Assembly (NCBI GenBank): GCA_002712575.1
Contig: PATZ01000004.1
Coordinates: 1-5,218 of the forward strand
Source: Methanobacteriota archaeon
Lineage (GTDB): Archaea; Thermoplasmatota; Poseidoniia; Poseidoniales; Thalassarchaeaceae
DNA: 5,218 nucleotides
Direction: 5' to 3'
Part shown: one piece after another, positions 1 through 5,218 of the stretch
Position numbering within the stretch: position 1 is the first letter of the stretch
How the letters are laid out: each line of letters starts with the position of its first letter
Notes under the pieces: model-generated
Seen by the model: the letters and a program-made list of their open reading frames with translations, nothing else
Database searches by the model: none
What the model was told of the DNA's origin: nothing
Position numbers and translations under genes: made by a program

Positions 1-417
1 AACATAATTAATCAATTTCGTGAATTACGCCAGAATATTTCTCCAGAAAAGCGTACACAAATGATCATTCCAGGAGGTAGGATTCAACATTCCGTTATTA
101 TACAAGCTTCACAGGCAACTACGCAAGAATCTTTACTAGATATACTTAGGAGAAGTATTTATTTCGATGATGAAGGCTTTGATGAAGCATTAATTGAATC
201 TAAAAATACTCAATCATTAGATCCAATTGCTTCTTTGCTTACTCATAAAAGGCATGCTATTTTGAAACGATTTGCTTATCTTAATCCTGTTTCTCCTTTC
301 CCAGTAATATACTACATCGAAAGAAAAGTATTGGAAATACAAAATCTTCGTCTTCTAGTGCGTGGGAAGACGATTGGACTTACATCCGAGGTTTTAGAAG
401 CGCATATGGATTTTTGA
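1..417 (+). CDS. atpC: A-type ATP synthase subunit C, 3'-terminal part (5' end outside window)
   Basis: The reading frame is open from base 1 and ends at TGA 415-417, giving the last 138 residues; the ATG at 61 is internal, not a start. Complete family members are usually well over 300 residues, so roughly the C-terminal 40 percent is present. Subunit C (homolog of V-ATPase subunit d) is the funnel-shaped socket that joins the central shaft (D/F) to the membrane K-ring. The diagnostic part is the C-terminal segment: a proline followed by VIYYIERK, then EIQNLRLLVRGK and a GL turn. This matches the conserved P-x-x-VI-x-YI...E-I-x-NLR-x-x-x-RGK-x-x-GL pattern of the family. The stop overlaps the SD of the F gene and only 10 nt separate the two coding regions, so the genes are surely co-transcribed and probably translationally coupled. 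Confidence 0.9.
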   Translation, partial: NIINQFRELRQNISPEKRTQMIIPGGRIQHSVIIQASQATTQESLLDILRRSIYFDDEGFDEALIESKNTQSLDPIASLLTHKRHAILKRFAYLNPVSPFPVIYYIERKVLEIQNLRLLVRGKTIGLTSEVLEAHMDF

Positions 418-422
418 GGTGA
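416..422 (+). promoter_or_regulatory. Ribosome binding site of subunit F gene
   Basis: GAGGTGA at 416-422 is an excellent archaeal SD. It lies 5 nt before GTG 428 and overlaps the TGA stop of subunit C (415-417). It also overlaps the alternative upstream GTG at 419, which could therefore not use it. This places the F start at 428. Confidence 0.75.
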
Positions 423-427
423 ATTAT

Positions 428-727
428 GTGGAAATAGCAGTTGTTGGATCTCTTGACTTCACCCTTGGATTCCAGTTGGCGGGAGTTTTGAGATTATATA
501 ATCCAAAAGATACCGAAGAGACGATTTCAATAATGAAGGATCTCTTAAATAAAAAAGAAATAGGAGTAATTGTCATTGACAACTCCGATTTATTAGAACT
601 CCCTGAAAGATTACGAATACAACTTTCAGAGAGCATTACTCCCACAGTATTGGGAATAGGTACAGAAGAGGATAATACCCTCAGAGAGTCGATCAAATCG
701 GCACTAGGAGTCGATTTGTGGAAATAA
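428..727 (+). CDS. atpF: A-type ATP synthase subunit F
   Basis: This encodes a 99-residue central-shaft protein that binds subunit D and helps transmit rotation between the catalytic hexamer and the membrane rotor; F is also thought to have a regulatory role. The N-terminus, [19 protein letters not shown], fits the family pattern (hydrophobic first strand, G-D/S-x-x, then GF-x-LAG). A second strand, [10 protein letters not shown] (residues 45-54), and the tail [12 protein letters not shown] (88-98) complete the small Rossmann-like fold plus C-terminal helix. About 100 residues is the normal length. A GTG at 419 would add three residues, but the SD at 416-422 overlaps it, so GTG 428 is preferred. 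The gene sits 10 nt after subunit C and 35 nt before subunit A. Overall similarity is modest, as is usual for F, and context carries much of the call. Confidence 0.88.
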   Translation: MEIAVVGSLDFTLGFQLAGVLRLYNPKDTEETISIMKDLLNKKEIGVIVIDNSDLLELPERLRIQLSESITPTVLGIGTEEDNTLRESIKSALGVDLWK

Positions 728-747
728 ATCCTAGAAAAAAAATAAAT

Positions 748-755
748 GGAAGTGA
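748..755 (+). promoter_or_regulatory. Ribosome binding site of subunit A gene
   Basis: GGAAGTGA at 748-755 differs from the ideal GGAGGTGA by one base and lies 7 nt before ATG 763. The competing upstream in-frame GTG at 718 lies inside the end of the F gene and I see no comparable SD before it. The site therefore supports ATG 763 as the start of subunit A. Confidence 0.7.
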
Positions 756-762
756 ATTAAAA

Positions 763-2505
763 ATGAGTAAAGAAAAAGGAGTAATTTATCGTATTTCTGG
801 TCCAGTAGTAACAGCAATAGGAATATCGCCAAGGATGTATGAGGTTGTACGAGTAGGAGATGAAGGTTTGATGGGAGAAGTAATTGAGTTGCATGGCGAC
901 CAATCAGTAATTCAAGTATATGAAGAAACTTCAGGAGTTAGGCCAGGGGAGCCTGTAATAAGGACAGGACAGACATTATCTGTTCAATTAGGACCAGGTC
1001 TATTGACAAAAATATATGATGGAATACAAAGGCCACTCCCGGAACTTGAGAAAACAATGGGTGTTTTTATCACTAGGGGAGTAGATGCCGACGGTCTTGA
1101 TTTGGAGAAAAATTGGCAGTTTAAACCCACTTTAAAAAATGGAGATAGCGTTTCTTCAGGCGATATAATAGGAACAGTACAAGAAACTTCTACTATTGAA
1201 CATAGGGTTATGATACCTCCGGGCATTTCAGGGAAAATAAAGGAAATCAAATCCGGTGAATTCAATGTTACTCAAACGATTTGTACATTAGATGATGGAA
1301 ATGAAATACAAATGATGCAAAAATGGCCAGTAAGAACTCCTCGACCATTCACAAAAAAGCATGCCCCAGAAGTTCCTCTACAAACAGGTCAAAGGATTCT
1401 TGATTTCCTTTTCCCATTGGCAAAAGGAGGTACCGCTGGTATCCCAGGTCCTTTTGGCTCAGGAAAAACAGTTACTCAACAACAATTAGCCAAGTGGTCT
1501 GATGCCGATATTGTGGTGTATATTGGATGTGGAGAGAGAGGTAATGAGATGACTGAAGTTCTTGATGAATTCCCTCATCTCATGGATCCAAAAACTGGAG
1601 AGGCTCTGATGAATCGAACTACAATGATTGCTAATACTTCTAATATGCCAGTTGCAGCTAGAGAAGCCTCTGTATATACAGGAATAACTATTGCAGAATA
1701 TTTCCGAGATATGGGCTATGATGTTGCTCTTATGGCAGACTCCACTAGTCGTTGGGCAGAAGCAATGAGGGAAATCTCATCCAGACTTGAAGAAATGCCT
1801 GGAGAGGAAGGATATCCTGCATACTTATCTAGTCGTTTAGCCGAGTTCTATGAAAGAGCCGGCCGTGTGGAGACACTTTCAGGCGGAGATGGATCAGTTT
1901 CTGTTATTGGTGCAGTTTCCCCTCCTGGTGGAGATATTTCTGAACCAGTCAGTCAAGGAACTCTAAGAATTGTAAAAGTATTCTGGGGTCTAGATGCAGG
2001 TCTTGCTCGGCAACGTCATTTCCCTGCAATAAATTGGCTTAGTTCATATTCATTATATCCTCCATCATTAGATCAGTGGTATAGAGATAATATAAAGACT
2101 GATTTCCCTGAAGTAAGGACACAAATAAGCTCACTTTTACAAGTAGAAGCAGAGTTACAAGAAATCGTTCAATTAGTTGGTTCTGATGCGCTTCCAGTAG
2201 ACCAACAACTAACTCTGGAAGTTGCTCGTATGATTAGAGAATTTTTCTTACAGCAAAATGCATTCCATGATGTAGATACTTACAGTGATCTAAAATTGCA
2301 ATATACAATGGCTAAAGCTATTCTTTCATTCCAGGAAGAATCTAAGAAAGCACTCGCAGGAGGGTCAGCATTAGAAGATGTAGTGAATGTCCCTGCAAGG
2401 ACGGATTTAATGAGAGGTAGATTTGAATCTGGTTATGAAGATCGAATAGAACAAATGCTAGAAGAAATGACTAAACAAATTTCTAATACTATGGAGGCCA
2501 ACTGA
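763..2505 (+). CDS. atpA: A-type ATP synthase catalytic subunit A
   Basis: This encodes a 580-residue catalytic subunit, normal length for archaea; three copies alternate with B in the A1 head and carry the nucleotide sites for ATP synthesis/hydrolysis. In order: a beta-barrel domain (about residues 1-75, opening [11 protein letters not shown]); the A-specific 'non-homologous' insert (about 115-187); the P-loop GPFGSGKT at 229-236 (bases 1447-1470); GCGERGNE at 255-262 with the catalytic Glu258; [10 protein letters not shown] at 325-334; [19 protein letters not shown] at 373-391; RHFPAINW at 418-425; and the C-terminal helical domain with [13 protein letters not shown] at 495-507. The glycine/phenylalanine-rich P-loop is the archaeal form, not the F-type GGAGVGKT. 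No intein interrupts the P-loop. A GTG at 718 would add 15 residues overlapping the F gene, but a fitting SD precedes ATG 763, and [14 protein letters not shown] is a typical N-terminus. It follows F by 35 nt and precedes B by 12 nt. Confidence 0.98.
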   Translation: MSKEKGVIYRISGPVVTAIGISPRMYEVVRVGDEGLMGEVIELHGDQSVIQVYEETSGVRPGEPVIRTGQTLSVQLGPGLLTKIYDGIQRPLPELEKTMGVFITRGVDADGLDLEKNWQFKPTLKNGDSVSSGDIIGTVQETSTIEHRVMIPPGISGKIKEIKSGEFNVTQTICTLDDGNEIQMMQKWPVRTPRPFTKKHAPEVPLQTGQRILDFLFPLAKGGTAGIPGPFGSGKTVTQQQLAKWSDADIVVYIGCGERGNEMTEVLDEFPHLMDPKTGEALMNRTTMIANTSNMPVAAREASVYTGITIAEYFRDMGYDVALMADSTSRWAEAMREISSRLEEMPGEEGYPAYLSSRLAEFYERAGRVETLSGGDGSVSVIGAVSPPGGDISEPVSQGTLRIVKVFWGLDAGLARQRHFPAINWLSSYSLYPPSLDQWYRDNIKTDFPEVRTQISSLLQVEAELQEIVQLVGSDALPVDQQLTLEVARMIREFFLQQNAFHDVDTYSDLKLQYTMAKAILSFQEESKKALAGGSALEDVVNVPARTDLMRGRFESGYEDRIEQMLEEMTKQISNTMEAN

Positions 2506-2512
2506 GGAGTGA
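2506..2512 (+). promoter_or_regulatory. Ribosome binding site of subunit B gene
   Basis: GGAGTGA at 2506-2512, extended on the left by GA of the subunit A stop (TGA 2503-2505), lies 5 nt before ATG 2518. It covers the alternative GTG at 2509, arguing against that start. The arrangement repeats the C/F junction and suggests that ribosomes finishing A re-initiate on B. Confidence 0.7.
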
Positions 2513-2517
2513 TAAAA

Positions 2518-3903
2518 ATGACTGGAAAAGAATATAGAACAATTACTGATGTAAAAGGACCCTTAGTGTTCTTGAATAAGACTGAACCCGTTGCATTTGG
2601 AGAAATCGTTGAACTACGGCTCTCCGATGGTACTTTGAAAAATGGACAGGTTCTAGATACTTCTGATGATCAAGTTATTGTACAGGTTTTCGAAGGGACT
2701 GCTTCAATAGATAAACAAACAGGTATTAAATTTCTTGGAGATGTATTCAAATTACCTGTCAGTAAGGATATGATCGGCAGAATTCTGGATGGTGCAGGAA
2801 GGCCTAGAGATGGTGGGCCATCTATAGTTGCTGACGATATGGCAGATATCATTGGTGCTGCCATAAATCCCTACTCAAGACAAAGCCCATCTTCTTTTAT
2901 CCAAACAGGGATATCGGCTATAGATGCTTGTACTTCACTGGTTAGGGGACAAAAATTGCCTATATTCAGTGCATCGGGATTGCCGCATAATGATATTGCA
3001 CTACAAATTGCTAGACAGGCAAAATTAGTGGATAGCGATGATGATTTCGTAGTAGTATTCTGTGCAATGGGAATTACAGCAGAAGAATACAATTTCTTCG
3101 TCCATGATTTAGAAAGAACAGGGGCTCTTGAAAATGCATGTTTGTTCGTCAATCTTGCAGATGATCCTGCTGTTGAGAGATTAATCACTCCTAGGTTGGC
3201 ATTAACTGCTGCAGAATATCTAGCATTTGAGCATGATTATCATGTTCTAGTCATATACACAGACATGACAAACTATTGTGAATCACTACGTCAAATTGGT
3301 GCAGCACGTGAAGAAGTTCCGGGAAGACGAGGATATCCTGGTTATATGTATACGGATCTAGCAATGCTATATGAGCGTGCAGGATTAGTTAAGGGGAAGA
3401 AAGGATCAATTACTCAATTCCCTATATTGACAATGCCGGGAGATGATATTACTCATCCAATACCAGATCTTTCAGGATATATTACTGAAGGGCAAATAGT
3501 AATTTCTCGTGAATTACATCAGAAAGGAATTTACCCTCCGATAAATGTTCTCCCATCCCTATCTAGGTTGATGAATGCAGGTATTGGAGATGGAAAGACA
3601 CGTGAAGACCATAAATCAGTTTCTGACCAATTATATGCAGCATATGCCCAAGGGAGGGAATTAAGAGGTTTGGTTGCAATTGTAGGTGAAGACGCCTTGA
3701 ATGAAAGAGATCTGCAATTACTCAAGTTTGCTGATATTTTTGAAAATCAATTCCTCAGACAAAGTAGAGATGAAGATCGATCTATAGGAGAAGGTACGCT
3801 TGATTATGCATGGGAGTTACTTTCCAATATAGATACCAAATATCTCGTCCGTCTAGATCAAAAATGGATCGATAAATATCATCCAAATGAGAAGAAAAAA
3901 TAA
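2518..3903 (+). CDS. atpB: A-type ATP synthase regulatory subunit B
   Basis: This encodes a 461-residue non-catalytic partner of subunit A, the usual length for archaeal B. It alternates with A in the head and contributes residues to the A-B interface nucleotide sites. The N-terminus, [15 protein letters not shown], is the standard B beta-barrel opening. At the P-loop position there is SASGLPHN (residues 151-158, bases 2968-2991), the degenerate loop that separates B from catalytic A. Further landmarks are FCAMGIT (181-187), [14 protein letters not shown] (247-260), [18 protein letters not shown] (265-282), [15 protein letters not shown] (296-310), and [12 protein letters not shown] (346-357). 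Arg350 in that last motif matches the arginine finger of V/A-type B subunits. The tail is basic (ends in KKK). ATG 2518 is preferred over GTG 2509 (three residues longer) because the SD overlaps the GTG. D follows after 29 nt. Confidence 0.98.
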   Translation: MTGKEYRTITDVKGPLVFLNKTEPVAFGEIVELRLSDGTLKNGQVLDTSDDQVIVQVFEGTASIDKQTGIKFLGDVFKLPVSKDMIGRILDGAGRPRDGGPSIVADDMADIIGAAINPYSRQSPSSFIQTGISAIDACTSLVRGQKLPIFSASGLPHNDIALQIARQAKLVDSDDDFVVVFCAMGITAEEYNFFVHDLERTGALENACLFVNLADDPAVERLITPRLALTAAEYLAFEHDYHVLVIYTDMTNYCESLRQIGAAREEVPGRRGYPGYMYTDLAMLYERAGLVKGKKGSITQFPILTMPGDDITHPIPDLSGYITEGQIVISRELHQKGIYPPINVLPSLSRLMNAGIGDGKTREDHKSVSDQLYAAYAQGRELRGLVAIVGEDALNERDLQLLKFADIFENQFLRQSRDEDRSIGEGTLDYAWELLSNIDTKYLVRLDQKWIDKYHPNEKKK

Positions 3904-3919
3904 TTTTTTAAGAAATTTC

Positions 3920-3927
3920 GGAGTTGA
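3920..3927 (+). promoter_or_regulatory. Ribosome binding site of subunit D gene
   Basis: GGAGTTGA at 3920-3927 differs by one base from GGAGGTGA and lies 5 nt before ATG 3933, the same spacing as at the F and B starts. The 29-nt B-D gap also holds a T6 run (bases 3904-3909) just after the B stop. That run is too short and too close to D to call a terminator. Confidence 0.65.
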
Positions 3928-3932
3928 GATAG

Positions 3933-4550
3933 ATGGCATTAGATATTAAGCCCACAAGATCAGAATTAATCAATTTGAAACGTAGGATTAAACAAACCTC
4001 CAGTGGATATAATCTTCTAAAAATGAAAAGAGATGGTTTATTTTTTGAATTCAGGACTTTACTTGCTGAAATGATTGCTGCAAGGGAAGAACTAGTAGAA
4101 ACTTATAGAGACGCACTAAAGTCAATTGCACTGGCATCTTCAATCGAAGGAGGTTTAGCCGTAAAAAGTGCTGCAATAGCTGCAACAACTGGGCCAGAGG
4201 TAATGGTATCTAGGAGAAATATAATGGGCGTTGTAGTCCCGAAGGTAGAAGGGACTAATCTCACTACTACTGTTGAAACAAGGCCTACTGGAATAATTGG
4301 GGGTTCTCCATATATTGATGAGTCAGCAGATTCTTATTCCATTTTAATATCGAAAATTGTCAAAGCCGCAGAAATGGAAGCCACACTAAAGAGACTATTA
4401 GAAGAGATTGAAGCAACAAAGAGAAGAGTCAACGCTCTTGAATTTGTAGTAATCCCTGAGATGAAAGAAGCTCAGACCTTCATACAATTAAGATTAGAAG
4501 AAATGGAAAGGGAAGAAACATTCAGACTAAAACGCTTTAAGAATAAGTGA
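3933..4550 (+). CDS. atpD: A-type ATP synthase subunit D (central shaft)
   Basis: This encodes a 205-residue coiled-coil protein that forms the rotating axle inside the A3B3 ring, binding F at the side and seating in subunit C below. The N-terminal helix carries PTRSELINLKRRI (residues 7-19) followed by LLKMKRDGLFFEF (28-40). The C-terminal helix carries TKRRVNALEFVVIP (162-175) and ends LEEMEREETFRLKR (188-201). All are signatures of the V/A-ATPase D family, and the two long terminal helices pair as an antiparallel coiled coil. The middle (about 70-135) is the variable globular hairpin region. Length is typical. ATG 3933 has a good SD, and MALDIKPTR is a normal start. This is the last recognisable ATP synthase gene here; an 81-nt gap follows. 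Confidence 0.96.
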   Translation: MALDIKPTRSELINLKRRIKQTSSGYNLLKMKRDGLFFEFRTLLAEMIAAREELVETYRDALKSIALASSIEGGLAVKSAAIAATTGPEVMVSRRNIMGVVVPKVEGTNLTTTVETRPTGIIGGSPYIDESADSYSILISKIVKAAEMEATLKRLLEEIEATKRRVNALEFVVIPEMKEAQTFIQLRLEEMEREETFRLKRFKNK

Positions 4551-4580
4551 TTTTAATTGAAATAGTGATTATTCTAGTGA

Positions 4581-4630
4581 GAGGTATCTTATCAGTCAAC
4601 ATTGGCGGAGGATATAAGGAGGTATCTCAT
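4581..4630 (+). repeat. Imperfect 12-nt direct repeat in the D / membrane-protein gap
   Basis: GAGGTATCTTAT at 4581-4592 recurs as GAGGTATCTCAT at 4619-4630, 11 of 12 bases identical, offset 38 nt. The second copy contains most of the SD of the downstream gene, while the first copy has no start codon suitably placed behind it. The copies could come from a small local duplication or mark a regulatory site, or they could be chance. The rest of the 81-nt gap (4551-4631) shows no clear TATA box, terminator or RNA gene; TTTTAATT at 4551-4558 is only a weak TATA-like match. Confidence 0.5.
4618..4623 (+). promoter_or_regulatory. Ribosome binding site of the site-2-protease-like gene
   Basis: GGAGGT at 4618-4623 is a strong SD, 8 nt before ATG 4632. 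It lies mostly in the 8-nt loop of a weak potential hairpin: GAGGATA at 4608-4614 can pair with TATCTC at 4623-4628 if one G is bulged. A stem of six base pairs, mostly A-T, is marginal. Confidence 0.7.
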
Positions 4631-4631
4631 A

Positions 4632-5218
4632 ATGAAAGCTCAACAATCTATACATCTCGATACTGAGACATGGAGTAATCAGGAATTCACTGAGGTCATT
4701 GCTTCAAGGTATTTTATATTGGGCCAGGAAACTAATCAACAATCTTCATGGGAAGTTAGAAGCCCAAAAGATATGGAAATTGATGAATGTTTAATTCTTC
4801 TCAATAATCATTTAGAGTCATTAGGGCTAATAGGCATATTAAGTGGCGAGGGAATGCCTGTACTGAGTATAATTAATTTACCAGTTTCTCCGAATTTTTC
4901 AAGTTCATTCCAGCAATTTCTAATTTGGATTCTCATGTCAATTTTTCTGACTATAGTTGGTGCTGAATGGCTTGGGTTGTATAATGTGGGCGATAGCATT
5001 CTCGATGGCAATACTATCCGACAATCATTATTTTATTTCACATTTCCAATAATCTTTTCTTTGTTGTTATGCAGTAATTTAAGATACTGGATGGCTAAAA
5101 ATTATGACATTGATAGTGGCCATATAATTCCTATAATATTCCCAATTCTATACCCAACATGGCCTTTTGGTTTAACTGGTGTTTTATCTCAAAAAAGAAT
5201 AGATAAGATACCATTTCC
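4632..5218 (+). CDS. Membrane protein resembling a site-2 (M50) protease, probably lacking the HExxH metal site; 3' end outside window
   Basis: The first 195 codons are present with no stop before the window edge. ATG 4632 follows a strong SD. Residues 1-85 form a soluble mixed alpha/beta domain (pattern IASRYFIL...L-x-x-LGLIGIL...P-x-LSIINLP). Hydrophobic segments follow at about 94-112 and 132-147, then a proline-rich stretch (165-183) ending in PTWPFGLTGVLSQKR. This matches archaeal and cyanobacterial/plant EGY-type S2P proteins, where a cytosolic domain and helices lead to HELGHYLAAKRxGV, then PYFIPxP and a GTFGAVI turn. Aligned by eye, RYWMAKNYDID (151-161) falls on the end of the HExxH helix, so the metal-binding HExxH becomes CSNLR (147-151, bases 5070-5084). 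If so it cannot coordinate zinc in the usual way and would be a pseudoprotease. The second metal motif lies beyond the window. Family assignment is inferred from layout and short motifs; an unrelated membrane protein remains possible. It is 81 nt from subunit D on the same strand, so read-through from the ATP synthase operon is plausible. Confidence 0.6.
   Translation, partial: MKAQQSIHLDTETWSNQEFTEVIASRYFILGQETNQQSSWEVRSPKDMEIDECLILLNNHLESLGLIGILSGEGMPVLSIINLPVSPNFSSSFQQFLIWILMSIFLTIVGAEWLGLYNVGDSILDGNTIRQSLFYFTFPIIFSLLLCSNLRYWMAKNYDIDSGHIIPIIFPILYPTWPFGLTGVLSQKRIDKIPF

Noticed and set aside
427..726. Exact 10-mer TGTGGAAATA at 427-436 and 717-726, flanking the F gene.
   Set aside because: Both copies are coding, the match is short, and each is explained by common codons; no sign of a mobile or regulatory element.
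1447..1470. Possible intein at the subunit A P-loop, a known intein site in some archaea such as Thermoplasma and Pyrococcus.
   Set aside because: The P-loop is continuous and the protein is 580 residues, the normal intein-free length.
2871..3188. 105-residue open frame on the minus strand opposite subunit B.
   Set aside because: It lies fully inside the conserved subunit B coding region, has no recognisable domain, and is a composition shadow. The same applies to minus-strand frames at 424-696, 984-1265, 2670-2864 and 3531-3725.
3904..3909. T6 run after the subunit B stop as a transcription terminator.
   Set aside because: Too short, inside an operon, and immediately followed by the SD and start of subunit D.
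4551..4558. TTTTAATT as a TATA box for the membrane-protein gene.
   Set aside because: Weak match to an archaeal TATA element with no clear BRE, in AT-rich DNA. It would imply a leader of about 50 nt, but there is no supporting evidence.
4565..4670. Small GTG-started frame crossing the gap into the membrane-protein gene.
   Set aside because: No SD, no recognisable protein features, and it overlaps the better-supported start at 4632 out of frame.
4808..5011. 67-residue open frame on the minus strand opposite the membrane-protein gene.
   Set aside because: The plus-strand frame is open for 195 codons, has a strong SD and shows sensible membrane-protein features; the minus frame shows none of these.

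Overview
This window carries the distal half of an archaeal A-type (A/V-type) ATP synthase operon. All genes read on the + strand: subunit C (5' end cut by the window edge), F, A, B and D. They are followed by the 5' part of a membrane-protein gene. The A1 subunits are recognised directly from hallmark motifs. These include an A-subunit P-loop of archaeal type (GPFGSGKT), the degenerate SASGLPHN loop of subunit B, and the TKRRVNALE signature of subunit D. The gene order C-F-A-B-D, the archaeal-type subunits and Shine-Dalgarno (SD) sites resembling GGAGGTGA point to a euryarchaeon. The AT-rich coding sequence, with many AGA/AGG and ATA codons, would suit a marine planktonic lineage such as Poseidoniales/MGII or MGIII. 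That lineage assignment is a guess from style, not a phylogenetic result.

Layout: 1-417, C-terminal 138 residues of subunit C; 428-727, F; 763-2505, A; 2518-3903, B; 3933-4550, D; then an 81-nt gap; 4632-5218, an open membrane-protein gene running off the right edge. Gaps inside the operon are 10, 35, 12 and 29 nt. Each start is decided by an SD 5-8 nt upstream. For F, A and B the preferred start is downstream of the longest possible reading frame. At the C/F and A/B junctions the stop codon of the upstream gene is partly embedded in the next gene's SD, which suggests translational coupling.

Together the genes build the soluble A1 motor. A3B3 is the catalytic hexamer, D and F form the central shaft, and C couples the shaft to the membrane K-ring. 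The membrane and stator subunits (I, K, H, E) are not in the window and presumably lie upstream of C.

The most unusual item is the last gene. Its layout resembles a site-2 (M50) metalloprotease of the archaeal/cyanobacterial EGY type: a soluble N-terminal domain, then membrane helices, then a proline-rich loop leading to a PFGLTGV turn. Where an active enzyme would have HExxH it appears to have CSNLR, so it may be a catalytically dead homolog sitting next to the ATP synthase operon. The gap in front of it contains a near-perfect 12-nt direct repeat whose second copy overlaps its SD.
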